Assembly (NCBI GenBank): GCA_010015745.1
Contig: ML978203.1
Span: 1 to 64,000, forward strand
DNA length: 64,000 nucleotides
Reading direction: 5' to 3'
DNA from: Setomelanomma holmii
Lineage: Eukaryota > Ascomycota > Dothideomycetes > Pleosporales > Phaeosphaeriaceae
Position numbers and translations under genes: made by a program. A model generated the notes under the pieces. It did no database searches. It saw only the letters and a list, made by a program, of their open reading frames with translations, and was not told where the DNA came from. Positions 1 to 12,985 of this stretch are shown here, piece by piece; position 1 is the stretch's first letter; each line of letters begins with the position of its first letter.

Positions 1-469
1 CTAGCAGGTGCCCATATCTTGCAAGAACAAGGAGTGTCAAGATAACTTAGTCTCCTTGTCTTAGCTGTAGTTGTGGCCTTCGACCGAACGTGAAAATCTG
101 AGTGGCGCACGGGCCATTTTGAAAAGATTTCAGCTCACCAGGGAGCTGAAAGACAAAAGAAGGCAGCACGCCTGCCACAACGCCTGCAGCGGAGGGAGAG
201 TGCTAGGAAACAGGTTTAAGAAGGCATTTGAGTCGTGTTTTGATGAAAAGTCGATGGATATCGACCTTTCGTTGACCTGGAAAAGTTGATGTTCGGTGGG
301 TTGTATTGTGTGAAGCTACGAACAGTACATATAGTTGGGGGCTGTAAACAGCGCTAGTGTAGAGAAGGCAGTCTCACCTCACCTTGGGTGAGGTGCCACT
401 GCGCAGTGAGGCAGGAGAGATTCCAAACCGCGACACAAGATGTCATATTCGTGGTCTGTATTGAAATAA
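1..469. other. No gene supported; inverted repeats
   Basis: I see no convincing coding region here. A short plus-strand ORF (71-289) has no recognisable domain and is probably chance. The stretch holds a 9-bp perfect inverted repeat (375-383 with 387-395, 3-base loop), followed at once by a 12-bp perfect palindrome (397-408). Confidence 0.4.
375..408. repeat. Hairpin plus adjacent 12-bp palindrome
   Basis: CACCTCACC (375-383) and GGTGAGGTG (387-395) are perfect reverse complements around the loop TTG. One base later comes the perfect palindrome CACTGCGCAGTG (397-408). Both lie just beyond the 3' end of the dynamin-like relic. A role as binding site or terminator structure is possible but not shown. 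Confidence 0.6.
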
Positions 470-865
470 TTAATACCTGATCCCTGGACTCCGTTCCTCA
501 AAGGCTTTTTCCATCGTCAGCGGATCGCTGCGATGAGCGCGCACATAAAGGGATTTCACTGCTATCTGGGGTACTTCCTCGTCCGATAATTGACCATGGG
601 ATACAGGATCAAATGCCATAGCTAAGCGACTTTCAAGATGGTGCTCAATGAGTTGACGGCATATGGCAACGACAAAAGTCTTCGTTCCAACTTGGGACTG
701 TCAAATGCGGGCTCTCCGACCCTGTAGTATGCGATCAGAGCTACCAGAGATTCCTCGCAAGCTTGCTCCGTCATTTCCACGACACGGAAACTGATGCATC
801 ACAACGGCCAGTAGCTCAGCCTGGATGTCGTAGTCCCCAACGTAGTCAGCACGGCTTGTCCATCA
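470..865 (-). pseudogene. Dynamin-like GTPase, C-terminal (GED) relic
   Basis: On the minus strand, peptides resembling the C-terminus of fungal dynamin-like GTPases appear in the right order but in broken frames. One is DYDIQAELLA (near 850-806), the next ESLVALIAYYRVGE (near 752-712), and the last runs from TKTFVVAICRQLIEHHLESR to a TAA at 470-472 and contains LSDEEVPQIA. The last part matches the GTPase effector domain pattern (a helix with ERHL, then 'SDEE..IA'). Only about 100 residues remain. The GTPase and middle domains should lie at higher coordinates, where glutamate-cysteine ligase sits instead. Recognition is from memory of the family, not a search. Small unrecognised introns could explain part of the breakage, but not the missing GTPase domain. 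Confidence 0.42.
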
Positions 866-1001
866 CGTTTCATAGTCAATTTAACATCGCACGCCACGCG
901 GGATGTCAGAGGAATGGGGAGGCGACACGGATATACGCTCGTCAAACTTGCATTGAGACAACATGAAACATGCAATAAAGATTCTGTGGCCAGCCTCAAA
1001 T

Positions 1002-3289
1002 CTATCTCCGCCGGCCCAGCATCTCCTTCCCCACCCCATCCCTCCCCTCCTCCTTCGTAATCCTCTCTACCACCTTAACAAGGTCATACGTAACCTCATC
1101 GCTCACCACGCTATCCCTCTCATACCCCGGATGCGTTTTAACAAATTCCCTAATCCACTTCGCCGCCGTCCAATACGTGCCATTCGCCCTCTTGCGAATC
1201 AAGTCGAGATATGTGGCGAGATCGCAGCGCGTCTCAACGTCCACGTTCATGCTGTTGAGATACGATTCGACAAGTGGAATCAGGCCTGGAAAGCCACTGC
1301 CGCCGGTTTGGCCATTGATGACTTCGTTGATGGACATTTGCTCGTATTCGTCTTCGACGGGGCCGGTGGGTGTGGAGGGTCGACTTTGTTCTGCGGGCGT
1401 GGTTGTTCCGATCGCTGAGCCGTTGGACTTGTGGCTTGAGAAAGGGTTCTTGCGGAACCAGAATTTCTGGGTTGAGACGGCATCGCGGATGTGTGCTGTT
1501 TCCATGTTCTCGGAAACACGCGTGATGGGAATGTAGAAGTTGAGGTTGAAAGAAAGGATTGCGCGCGTGATGAGCACGATAAAGATGCTGAATGCTGCGT
1601 TTTCGAAGTCGGTGATCTGAATCTCCATGGGTCGGAACTCGACTCGCCAGCCAATGTCGGAACCCGGCGGCGGCGGCTTGAAGCGCATATGTTGCCAGTT
1701 CGTTGACTGGAGATTTTCGAAGTGATCGGCTTTGGTGAGATCAAGCTCTTCAAGATCCTCGGCAAAAACGACAATGGGGTCGCGGATGAAGAGGTGGGCA
1801 AAGTGCGTGGCAAGCAGGTTGTCCATGCCACCCTCTAGGAGTCGTTGTTTCAAGTCTTCATCTACAATCAGGTTGGGGTCAAAGTACTCGGGTCGTAACC
1901 GCGGATCTTGGGAGATGTAGGTTGAGTTTGAAGCGTAGCGAGACTTGGGCAGCCGCCATCTGTCATTTTTGAGAGGCTATATATATATCAGTACAAAATT
2001 GATTAAGAGGACTGGGCTTCATACTTTCTCTCCAAGTTCTTCCGGTGTACGATCGTCTACAGCTCTGCTGATCTGATTCCAGCGGACGTCAGTATCTGCG
2101 AGGAACCCTTTGTAGATAGGCGTAGCTGCAGTTAGTGCCAGAAGTATCGGACCTAGTGGAGTCAATTGGTCGTACATCTTCCGGCCCTCTTCAATGTTCT
2201 TGGCTTGGAACGTAATCTGCAAGCAACAGCTTCCCATACCAAACGCCATGGCATCCATATGGATGAAGTTGTCTGGGGCAGCACCATTCCGAACATCGTC
2301 ATCTTCAGGCCAGTTGTGTAGATCGTAGTTGACGGTAGGGTCTTTCCATGGCGATGGCGTGTCCTCGTCCTTGAAGATAGGCACGTTGACCTGAACCTTC
2401 CTCCCTCTCCGTGAGCGAATGTTCGCTGCAAGGGTTGGAAAGCGGATGTGTGGGTTAGCAATCTCGTCTGGAACGAACTGAGATCGCAACTTGGATCCTG
2501 ACACTGGATAAGACGGTAAGATACAATCTGGTGAGCCGAGCCGAGGAAACGTCGTCAGAGTGATGGGGAATTCTGTATCTGCCATGTGCTCTTTGGCAAT
2601 TTTGCGTCTGGCAGTACAGTAAGCATAATAAAATGCCTGTTTCGAGAAACACTCTACCTCCACTTCATGTTTGGCTCGACGTCAAGAAGATCCTTGAATC
2701 CGATGCCCCATGGTTTTCCAGGTGTTGCTTCCAGCATGAACCTGCCGAATTCTGGATGAAAGACTGGCGCAGGGTTGCCATGGCTCCTGTAATGGTCAGT
2801 ATCGCAGTGTTGAAAGAAATACATGTACGTACTGAGCGTCTCCAGTCTGCACATCAGGCACTCCACCCCCTTGTTGCAGCAACTTCTCATCAGTGGCAAG
2901 TGCTGCTAGGATATCCGCCTGGCGAAGAGATAGTCGGACCTTGTGGTTATCTTTGTCGTAACACACCACAAGATACTCAATCTGTACCGCAATCAGTTTT
3001 CGCACCTGCCCACATCCAATCCACATACCTCATCTCCCCAAAGCAACGCATCCCTTTCTTTGCCCTTGGCATTACCCCAGATAGCCAGTAATTGCTGCCA
3101 TCACATTACTACAACACAACTTGCCAATCAGATTTCACAATCTCACTTCAATTCCCCAGCTCCGCACATGGCCCGCAACCTTCTTCGCCTCGGGCCATTC
3201 GAGCGGCGTCCCAATAGCCCTTGAAGTACGATTAGCGAAGCCGACCCCACCAACCAAATCGGACAACAAATGTCTTACAGCAAACCCAT
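1002..3289 (-). CDS. gcs1: Glutamate-cysteine ligase catalytic subunit
   Basis: Catalyses the ATP-dependent joining of glutamate and cysteine, the rate-limiting first step of glutathione synthesis, in the cytosol. Proposed exons: 3279-3289, 3219-3147, 3094-3029, 2981-2833, 2786-2658, 2607-2025, 1976-1002, all in phase, giving 661 aa, the usual size for fungal GCS. The protein opens with the family hallmark MGLLAIGTPLEWPEAKK, continues through LLWGDEIEYLVV (N-terminal catalytic strand) and HPEFGRFMLEATPGKPWG, and carries MDAMAFGMGSCCLQITFQ in the core. The start is set by an 11-base first exon encoding MGLL; its intron (3220-3278) ends in AAG, preceded by a GCTAATC branch site. The C-terminal Ser/Thr/Pro-rich stretch is typical of fungal GCS. 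Six introns of 46-59 bases. The name is certain; the micro-exon is inferred from phase and homology. Confidence 0.93.
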
Positions 3290-5449
3290 GACCCGTCAGG
3301 GTAATCGGATCAGCAGCAGCCGGCGCGGCTCGGGACGTTATCTCAATGGGTGGTTTCTGCTGCCTTGGACGGCGATAGCGGGGAAATGTTGCTCGGGAAG
3401 CACTGCAGTATTTCCAAGTACTGTATAGCGGGGTCGCGGAACGTAAGGGAGCGAAGCGGCTTGCAGAATCTGCTTCTATTCCGGACCACGTAGCCGGCGA
3501 TCGATTGCCCGCTCAGCACATACAATTCAGCGCCAGGGAAGCAAATAAGAAGTCTTGTCGTAGATTTTCTCACTCTGCGGCTCCAGATGCGCTCAGCAGT
3601 AGGGCTAGACGGACAGGGCGCTGGTATGATCATGGGATTATTAAGCAAGACCTCGCTTTCCATTCCGAGGAAGCTGCGAATCGAATCTGATCCCTGCGGA
3701 CCTTCCCGATGACGCTTGCTAGATCCAATCATGTGGTGCAGCGCCCCACGTACGACCTTCCGACAGTCCGACTTCACATTGTGCACACTTCGTATATACA
3801 CATATCGATCGTCTGCACCTTGCGTGACGAGCTACAAGGAGAAATGACAGCCACGCTCAGACGCACATGCCATGTACTCTCGCCTATGCAGCGGGTGCCC
3901 ACGTGCAGCTACATCTGTCTAGGTATTTCAGCTTGCCGCGCCACGCCTGTTGACGGGCGCGTACCCTATGCACTTCGAGACGATAATGGCAGATGGGTGC
4001 ATGGCAATTGTGGATTTGTGACTCGCCTCAGCTTGCACCTCGCCGTTATCTGCGGGCCGCAAGTGGCGTGACATGTGCATCGCAGCTGCAGGGCAGCATG
4101 CATGGAGACATTGAACAAAGAATAAAAATTCGACAAGTGACCTGGAGTCTTGACTTTGCGGCGTCCCTTACGCTCGAAGAGGCTGACTGATGTGTTGGCA
4201 TGCCAACTTAGGCTTCGCATTTCCGCACTGAGCGAGATACTTGCAGCGACCTGCTACAACGGTCCCCTGTGTACAAGCATCGGCTGTTGCTGAGCGTGTG
4301 CCGTGCCCTATTGCCATTTCCTGATCGCCGTTCTGTGCTCCTGCGTTTGCATCAGGCTGGGGCTAGTGTGACCAGCGAGTGTGCTCGTAGCAAGTTTATC
4401 GTGGCATGTCTATTTTGAGCGTGATGCAGAAACTGGGGTTGGACAGGTGCTTCGATTTCCATCATCGGGCTCAGTAGGTGCGACCCTACTTTTGACAGCA
4501 TGCGGGAGGCCTCAATTTGTGGGACTGTGCGACGCCAGCGGTGCGTGTCTGTGTTGAATGAAACCTGCGCCCGTCCCAACGATATGTGTGCGAGCGTGTG
4601 AGGTGCGCGTGAGTGAAGATCGACGTGAAAGTCGACGGATGTGATATCTGGTAACTGACAGCTTTTACTGTATACATTTGCCAGCCTGAAAGCCGCTTGG
4701 TATCTCTTTGCAAACGCCTTCCAAAAGTGCACTTCTTATAAAGTGAGATGATAGTGCGATGTGAGTCTGAAAACCCAAGCCCATCGTCCGATAGTCAGCG
4801 CTATTCGACGCTGCAAACGCCGGTGTGATGATCGAGCCGCCCTAACAGGTGACTGTGTGCCCAAAAACGCCAGCAGCCAGCTCTCTGGGCCTAACAACCC
4901 TTTGTATGTGCCAAAATGCCATAGCCGCTGATGCAAAAGAAGTAAGCTTCGTAACGCCGCCGAGAAGAAACAGATGCACGCTGAAGTCCGAATGCTGGTC
5001 TGAATCGCAAATCTGTAAATATCCTCTACAGCAGCTGGCTCCCTCGACTTGATGGCGAATCCCGGTCCCGTCTGGGTATTGCTGGCGGGCAGTAGAACGG
5101 ACAATTGACAATCTCATAGTGCTCCTTACAAGGAAAAGTCCAGAAACATGCTCAACAAATGTCACGTACTTCCGGGTTCCAAGAAGCCCAGATCCTTGCG
5201 ATGTGACCAGACGTGATGGTTGATGCAATGAGAATGGTATAAGATGTGTGAAATGTTTGCTAAACTCGAAGAAGATTTTCCAGGATATCGTAGTCGGGGC
5301 GATGCCGGCATGTCCTGGTCGCGTAGTCGTACACGCATATGAGAAAACGAATATGGTAGCCAGAATGTGCTGGTAGATCTGGGATCCTAGAATGTGCATA
5401 CGTAGGTGGAGACGAGGTTGGTGACAAAAAGGGCCGATCTCGTATAGTA
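3290..5449. other. Intergenic: gcs1 promoter and nsdD 3' flank
   Basis: Both neighbours are on the minus strand, so this holds the gcs1 promoter and 5' UTR and the nsdD 3' UTR. ORFs of up to about 200 codons occur (for example 4842-5453, minus), but they show no domain and are read-through or chance frames in GC-balanced DNA. Confidence 0.5.
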
Positions 5450-7099
5450 TCATACAGTCGGCGAACCATGGTCTTTAGGTCGCAGGTTTGAACTGGTCAT
5501 GGCTTGTTTGCCGCCCATTTTCCGTGTTAGTTTCGCATAATCTGGGCATGTGTCAGTCCATGAATACTGGAGGAACATGTCTCACTCACGTAGACCACAG
5601 GCGTTGCACAATGTGCGAGCACCATCAGGTCCTCGTCGCCATTCTGGTGTCTCTGCTCTGTTGCAGGAATGACATCTACCAGGAGGTGCCGCTCGCTGAA
5701 GGCAACCATTAGCATTGGGGTTGATGACGACGAGTGCGCAAGAATACTAACCCCCCGTTTCCTTGTCTTGCTATCGCCTCCAGTAAAGCCTCCGCTGCCC
5801 TTGGCATCGTCGCCGTAGTTGCTGGAGCCGTCGTGATCATATCCGTTGATTGGTCGATAGTGTGAATTCTGCGGGGGTTCCACGATACTGGCTTGATGAT
5901 GTGTGAATACGACGTCTCTCATTCGTTGAAGAGACATTTGAATTCGCTCGCTTTGCTTCAACATGTCATCCACCTCTTCCAATCGTGGCATGGACTGGGG
6001 TGTCATGCCGATGCGTTGGTTCTCGTGAGCTCGTTGTCGGTATACTTTCGAGAATTCAGAGATGCGTCCAGATCCATCGGCCATCTGTCAATGTGAGCAT
6101 ACAAGAAGTCGACTGCTAGGATGTACATACCTCATTAAGAGAGGCCTCTAAATCAAAACTTTCGAGGTGCCGTTTTACGGACTCGCCATACGGTGCTAAT
6201 GTCGACCGTCCGATCTTCTTCTCTTCCAGACGGGCCATGTCTGCGCCATCTCGCCATGTTGATGGTGGGGGATATCGAGGTGGGGCAGAGTATGTGGTTG
6301 CGGATGGTGGGTATGCAGAGTTCGGTGCACTCTGTGGCGGGGCTGACAGTGGGTAGTTGGATCCATACTGCGAGTACGAGTAGTGACTCATGGGTCCTGC
6401 CGGGGGAGGAGCAGATGCCTCGTAACTCGAAGAGGGCGGAGGGTACGAATAGGGAGCGTGGGGTCGAGCAGCGCTCGTTGGAGGGGACTGAGTGGTCTTC
6501 AGAGGATGGAGGGTCGGAAGCTTCGAATCGTGGCGCGGAGTCGAGTACGGAGGTCGTGGTGAGGAGAATGAAGGTCGTGGCAATGAATCTGGATGCGAGT
6601 GTGGGGGAGGCGGTGGAGGTACGTGAGATACGGACGTGCCTATGAACGGACTTCTGGGATGAGAAAATGGGTTCACAAGGCCCTGACTACCATGCAGGTC
6701 GGTCGAAAAGGTTCTTTGTCGTTGGTCTGATGGTGAGGTTACCGCGGGTGAGGGTTGATAATGTTGAGGAGCAGACGTCAGAGCAGAAGGCGGAGGAACT
6801 GGCGGAGGATACGACAGTGGCTGCTCTGCGCCGAGAGCCTCATGTATTGACGGCAACGACTGGCGCGCCGTCGGGCGCTGCGATTCCTTCTCGTCGCCAG
6901 AGGTTCGCCGTGACTCGGGCGGCGACAGAAGCCCTCCAAGCGAGGCGGGAAGTGCGCTGGCGGGCGCCGATTGGTGATTGCTGTGCATATGCGACGGGCC
7001 TCCGTAAGGGTGCAACGGGCTCGCCATGGCGGCAGGTGGATGGTTCCTCTGGTAGTCTATCTCTTCTCGCTTGACTCTGTCGGGATCTAGGTGATTCAT
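5450..7099 (-). CDS. nsdD: NsdD/SUB-1-type GATA transcription factor
   Basis: Nuclear regulator; in Aspergillus NsdD promotes sexual development and represses conidiation, and in Neurospora SUB-1 acts in light response and fruiting. Exons: 7099-6131, 6084-5752, 5695-5590, 5541-5450; 499 aa. The first ~320 residues are Pro/Ser/Tyr-rich and disordered and include a LPSIHEALG motif. A helical segment follows (SGRISEFSKVYRQRAHENQR then MPRLEEVDDMLKQSERIQ). At the C-terminus sits a type IV GATA finger: CHSCNRAETPEWRRGPDG and LCNACGLHYAKLTRK, with C-X2-C and C-X2-C spaced 18 residues apart. The finger is split by an intron within GL/HY, typical of this family. Start chosen at MNHLDPDRVKREE; a further 5' exon cannot be excluded. 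The upstream region is unusually long and gene-free. Confidence 0.9.
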
Positions 7100-10000
7100 C
7101 GATGGAAGACCGACGCTGGAACGGCACAATTAGCGAATATTTCTCCAGAGAGCTTCGACGACGCGCGGTCGAGGGACAAACAACGGACCTTTGCCTGCTG
7201 CCGGCGTCAAGTGTCTCCATTAATGTGCGAAGTGCGAGCGGCTGCTCACAGCGTGCTTAAAGCGAGCTGCTGCGGCGATGCGACGTTGGCTGGGAACGTG
7301 GACCCACGGCTTGATGTACCTTCCCGCAACACGACGACGAGCGCGAGTTCCTGGGTCGTTCCTGCCTCTCCCAACGCTGCCAAGGAATCCGTCACAAACA
7401 CTTGGAATCTCAGGTAGTGGCGGGTTACAGACGCTTCGTCAATCCTAATCCTACACAAGGGCACTCGTCCGATTTGTTTCTTTCACGTCCACGCCCGACT
7501 CTTTTCAAAGAATTCCAGATGGCACGAGAGATGACGCTGCACTTCCCGGGTCAGGCTATTGCTGCTGCTCTTTCCAATCTCGATGCGGTGGCTGACGTAG
7601 TGTCGTAGGCACAACAGCCGTGGAGGGGTCGCTTGGGTCGAAACACTCTCAATGGCCGCACACTCCGGTTCTGCTGCTGGATTCTGGCACCGCGGTACTT
7701 TGGGCGACGTTGGCGTGTAAGTGAGTGTGAGTGAGCAATGGCAAGCGTGACATGGGCGAAGAATCGGCGACAGCAGCAGGTCCCGTGATCTGACAGCAGC
7801 GATGATGGCTGGGCTACGCGGATTTCAGCACCTTCACACGCCAGCAGGCATGGTGTGAGAGGGAACGAGTGCTAGAGCAGCAGCATGGCGGGCTAAAGCA
7901 GATGCGATCGGAGATGAACCGCCCGGCAGCGAGTAGTCGCTCAGTGTGATGAGCTTGTGCAGTGAGATGGCAAGGATGGGCAGAATACGGCACGACTGTT
8001 TGCCCCAGCAAGGATCTGGGTGGAGGCGCTGACTTGGGTGCGCAAGAGGCAACTCACCAGGGCTGTCAAGCAGCCTCCCCAAAGCGGTCGACTCAGCGGG
8101 CAAGGATGTGCAACACGCGAATCTGCCCTTGCGACGCCTAGCTTGATCAGATCGCACCACCCCCTTAAAGCAACCGACGCGGACGCAGAGGCGCACGATC
8201 AGCACCGTCGAGGCCTGTCGCGCCAGCCAGTAGCGCAGATGCCATGGAGTGGTCTTGCGCCTGCAGAGCGTCCGCGGCATTTTGCTGCGGCGCACTCTCC
8301 GCCAGCGAGCAAAGGCGTTGCAGCAAGCAGCCCGCTCATAGACAGTTCGTCTCTTCGATCGGTTGCCGTTAAGACAGGGGACAGACATCGCGACCAGCAT
8401 CCGTGCGAATGGGGGCTCCACGGACACGAGACAAGATTCGCCCAAACTGCAACGGGAGCAGCCCGGCTGCTTGGGACGAATTATCGCCGTGGCATGCAAT
8501 CGAGATGCAACCGAGCTCCCACCACGCCTCCACCCTGGCTTACACGGCGTGCACCCACGCTCCTTGTCTGTCACCCGCCTGGCAACAGCAGCCGTGGACA
8601 GCCACCAGGCGAGAAGGACCCGCAAGCGCCACATCGGAACACTCTGCCCTTGTCTGTCTTTCATGCAACGACAGAATCGATGGGCAAGACCGCCTCCTTG
8701 TATTGTCGCGGCGGCGCTGTTGGGCATCAACATCTGCGCAGGCCCTATCAAGATAGTGCGACCCCGCCCGCCGGCGCTATCGGGAATCTCCATGGAACAC
8801 CAGGGGCAGGTCCATCTGATGCCGGCACGATCAGGAGGCGCTCAGCGGGGGCGGACGTTAAGCCGAGCCACACCACCTCACCAACGCCCGGGCAGATGCC
8901 GGACAACCATCTCGAGGTTCTGTCGGCCCGGTGATGGGCGCGCGAGTCGCACTGTTCGTCAGCAACTCGTCACATTTGTGGTCGTCGTAGAGCAACAAAG
9001 TTGTCAGGCCTTGATGGTGGCCGCGGGTGAGCGTCCCGCCCTCGGAACGGTTGGTTGGACGCTTCGGTTACGTCAGAACGACCAGCCTCCATCACATCTG
9101 CCTGATCTCGCTACGAACCCGTCGAAGCACCGTTTTGCGCCCACACGTGTCTTGGTGCAACGTGTGGGCCGATGGCTGCAGCACGGCTTAGTAGCATCGC
9201 CTTCTCCAGTTATCCATGCGGTCTGCCATGCGCGGCGTCGCTCTCGACTCGGCGCAACGCTGGCTGCTACAAGTGCAAACGCGTTTGCGAGACAGCCGTA
9301 GCCTCGCCAGCATCCCTCACAAGTGATCTCTTGCTACTACATCGAGCTCAAATCTCATGCGCATTGCAGCTTCTGGGAACTTATCGTCAGGTTGGTAGTC
9401 GCCCCAGCTCCCAAGCAGCATCCATGACAATAGCAGATCAGATCTCATGCACTTGCGGTAATCAGGTCTGTCAGCTGTACAGTGGCTTGCAGTTCGCTAA
9501 GATACTCGAGCAGCTATCCATCAAGCGAGGACGTTCCGGAGCAATACTTCCGACCTGTAGCAACGTATGCAACTGTCAGATCTCCAGCCGCGCTGTGAGC
9601 TCGAGCTTGGGCCCATGGTGACACGAGTCTACAATAAGTCGTAGCAGGCATCATCCATGGCCGTCACATGTTGTCCCGCCGATGTGCATTCGCTTCCAAG
9701 TGCTCAATTCTTTCCGCCGTGGTACAGATCGCACTTACTAGACCAGAAAACGTCGGAAGCATTGGGGCGCGATTCGGTGGTTGGCAAACATCGAATCGCA
9801 CTTAGAATCTTTGGTCACGCCATGGAAAGGCCCGCCAAGCAAGCAGTAACCTCGTCCATCATCAGGTACCAGAATATCATGCATCCCACCATCTAGCAAC
9901 GCATCCGACGGCCGAGCCTCGATTCTTTCGGGTAGCTCTTGTCTTGCATGGCAATCTGTCCGTGCCTCACGGTGTCCAAACAAGATACCCCTTCCAATTG

Positions 10001-12614
10001 CAATCTAGAATATGGGACAGGGATCGAAATCGCCAAATACCACAGATTACAGCTTGTGTCAGAATGCATGGAATCCGATGAGCTTTAGCAGGTGGACCGT
10101 GTCGGACCCTGTAAAAGCACTTCTCCGGGCATGCTCATAGTCTTTCGCTCCGAAAATGGCCATTGATGCCCATATTTTAACCCTAGTAATGGTGGCAAGT
10201 GCAAGATCACCGGGCAGAAACGCTCCTTATGTCTGGAGTCACCCTGATTTCTAAGGAGATATAAACCAGAGATATGACCTGTCAGTCTGTATTGGCAATA
10301 TTTTGCATGGCCCGGTAACTGCCATCCACCCCCCAACACAACGAGCGAAAATCAGGCCCTCGATTCATAGCCATTCACGTAACTCCTGGAGTCCGTGCGA
10401 GACCTCAACCAGCTTTACCATGCAAGACGACTCATTGGATTTGCACGCTTCCTGTCACAGAATGCATTGCGAATCGATACAGACACGAAATATCGCTGCG
10501 CCTGGCGGAGCATTTGCGCTCTTCGGTCGGTCCATCTCAGGCTAAAGCAACTCCCTTGCGCAGGAGAGTTCTCAACCAACACGAAACAGTCTGTCAAACC
10601 AGGACGTTGTGCCTCGTCTTGCTCCGGATGGGCTCAATCGGCCCTGCTTTGGGCATGATCCAAAGTGTCAGCATGCCCATTATCTGGGTTAATAAACAGC
10701 CAGGAAACTTGGCGTCTGTAGTGTACACACCCTTCGATATCGTGCCTACAACAATGTCGTGGTCGTTCTCAGAGTAAGTCAGTCGTCAGCACGACATTTT
10801 GCATCCCGGCTATAGGTAATGTTCTTCAGCGGGACGGACATTTGAACTTGATACGATCCGGCTAACATGGTTCATGCATGACGTTTACCCATCATCGTGT
10901 TGCTGCCACGAGGGCTCTGCGAATTCTACCGGTACCGCAATTGGCTTATGCTTACGATCTCAAACCACCCGAAATAACTAACGGGCCAGGAAAGCCCTGT
11001 ATGGCAGGCCTGTCACCTGGCGTAACATCCACTGCGCGCCCCACAATCTCACACACAAATGCTATACTGCCCCACACTTACTCAACGATAGAGGCTTTGG
11101 GTTGGCTCTCAAAGTTGCGATGAGAACACCGCGGCGCAATTTTACTTCTGCTGCACCATGTCATATCGTTCTGAACGACACTGCCAACGATCGTCGCGAC
11201 GAATAGGTAGGTCAACATGCGGCAAGGGTTAGAAACTCCACAGAATGCGTGGACGATCCTTACCCAGGCAATCGCCGGCCACTCCGTCGAAGGATGCGCT
11301 TGCGATGTTTCGTGCAGGCTATCAATTGACTCGTGCAGCCGGCCACCTGCTTCCGACCAACAAAAATCGAGGCAACTTATTCGAACCCAGCGACCTGCGA
11401 AAGAGGGCAGAAAGGCAAGTAACAACATTCGTTGATGTGGAGACTGGATGTTTCCGATTGCAGAGTGCGGAACTCTCGTTCCATCTCGCTTCCACCATTC
11501 TGCGTTTCTCCAAACGCACGAAATCAGGATCTCGATCACAGAATACGAATACCCGCAATTCGCCTCCTTGCATGCAGCTGTTATCTCGCTATCGTCAGGC
11601 ATCGGGTCCTCCAACGGATCTAATTCTAGCTCGATTCGTGCGACTGCGTAAGCGACATGGTACGCTGACCAGCGCGCTGGGACGGAGTCGATACGACGCT
11701 TGATGCAAGCTGTCTGTGAAGTCAACTTTGGCGTTTCAGCACATGCGAATAAGTAGCGCACCGGATATCCCATCAGCGTTCCTTACTGTTCTTGAGCAAG
11801 ATCGTCCTCCTTTCGAGAAAGCAGGTGCGACACTCGGGCCGCCGAACAAAAAGCAACGTCAACTCACGCCGTTTTTCAGGGTTCATAGCCTGTTCGCCAA
11901 GGCATGCATGACCTTTACCGGCCTCCCGCATTACGAGCATGTCAATCATCATAAGGGAGCCCCATTTGCCGCTCTCGTTGGTCAATTTGTGGTTTAGGCA
12001 GGGCACTACATCGACGATTGCGGAGGTCAGCTTCCCAAAAGGCTTTCAGATCCTGGTCCTCAAATGAGCTCCCCCTTTTGGGCCGAGTCGAGTTCCGCTA
12101 AAGCCTGTGCACACAAATCTCGCCTTTCGATCATGCAGCCGCCCGGCATGAGCTGGCTTGAAGATATTCTAGTGGCAGTTTTGTGGCGAATAGTGCCCAG
12201 TTGCCTTCCTTGTGAGGTTTGCTTTCTGAACTCATCTGCCGGTTACTCCTGTCGAGATCGCAGATCTGCACGGTTCATGAGAAGCCACAAAAGTCCCTGC
12301 GCACAAGCTAACAATCTTGATCAGGGTAGTCAAACGATGTTTACCAGATGTGTTCACGTCGCTGCCGCGCAAAATTACTAGTCACTTCATCTGGGAGACC
12401 GGTACTCCTTCCACCTCCAGGAGAGTCTCAAAACTGTTGCAGGGAGCCAGACATATTTGCCCTATGACTACAAGACGTTTTTTCCATGACTCTGAGCAAG
12501 AGCTTGTCACGTACCACTCTGCAGAGCAATCCACTTCAGATGCCCGCTTCGCTCGACATATGTAAAGGATCACAATTACCTTGGAGAACACATACCACCA
12601 ACCGTGGCAGGCAG
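7100..12614. other. Long gene-poor region upstream of nsdD
   Basis: No ORF here shows a recognisable domain, plausible splice structure or fungal protein composition. 7830-9300 is GC-rich and has three long mutually overlapping ORFs on both strands (7834-8793 minus, 8020-8934 plus, 8363-9301 plus), which is what low stop-codon density produces by chance. A 231-codon minus ORF at 11078-11773 is opposed by a 152-codon plus ORF over the same bases and I do not recognise it. The region probably contains the nsdD promoter and 5' leader plus decayed sequence. Confidence 0.4.
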
Positions 12615-12954
12615 GTTCTGCTACCCTAAGGACCTAGAAAACGAGGCTATAGGCAACTACCAACCAGCTGAGGGTGCATCAGCGTGGGAAGAGGAGGACA
12701 ATAAGTAAAAGCCCTAGCTGGGGCAAGTCTTCAAACCCTTCTTTCTCAATTACCCCTTTTACTAGGGCAAGCGTGACAGAACAGGCGGTCGATAGACGAG
12801 GGAGGATAGGTACCAATACACTGCCAATACGACAGCGTAACAACTGCGAACATAGCAAACGGAAGGTTTTACCCCCTACGTATAGGAGGTTTTTCGCCTA
12901 AGGCAATAGTCTACGTAGCTCTAGATAGGGCCGGCACTAGACGGTAAATAGATT

Positions 12955-12985
<31 letters not shown>

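Noticed and set aside
4842..5453. 203-codon minus-strand ORF after nsdD
   Set aside because: Overlaps the nsdD stop and 3' flank in another frame; composition not protein-like.
11078..11773. 231-codon minus-strand ORF
   Set aside because: No domain, overlapped by a 152-codon ORF on the other strand, starts and ends without splice or promoter support; probably chance.
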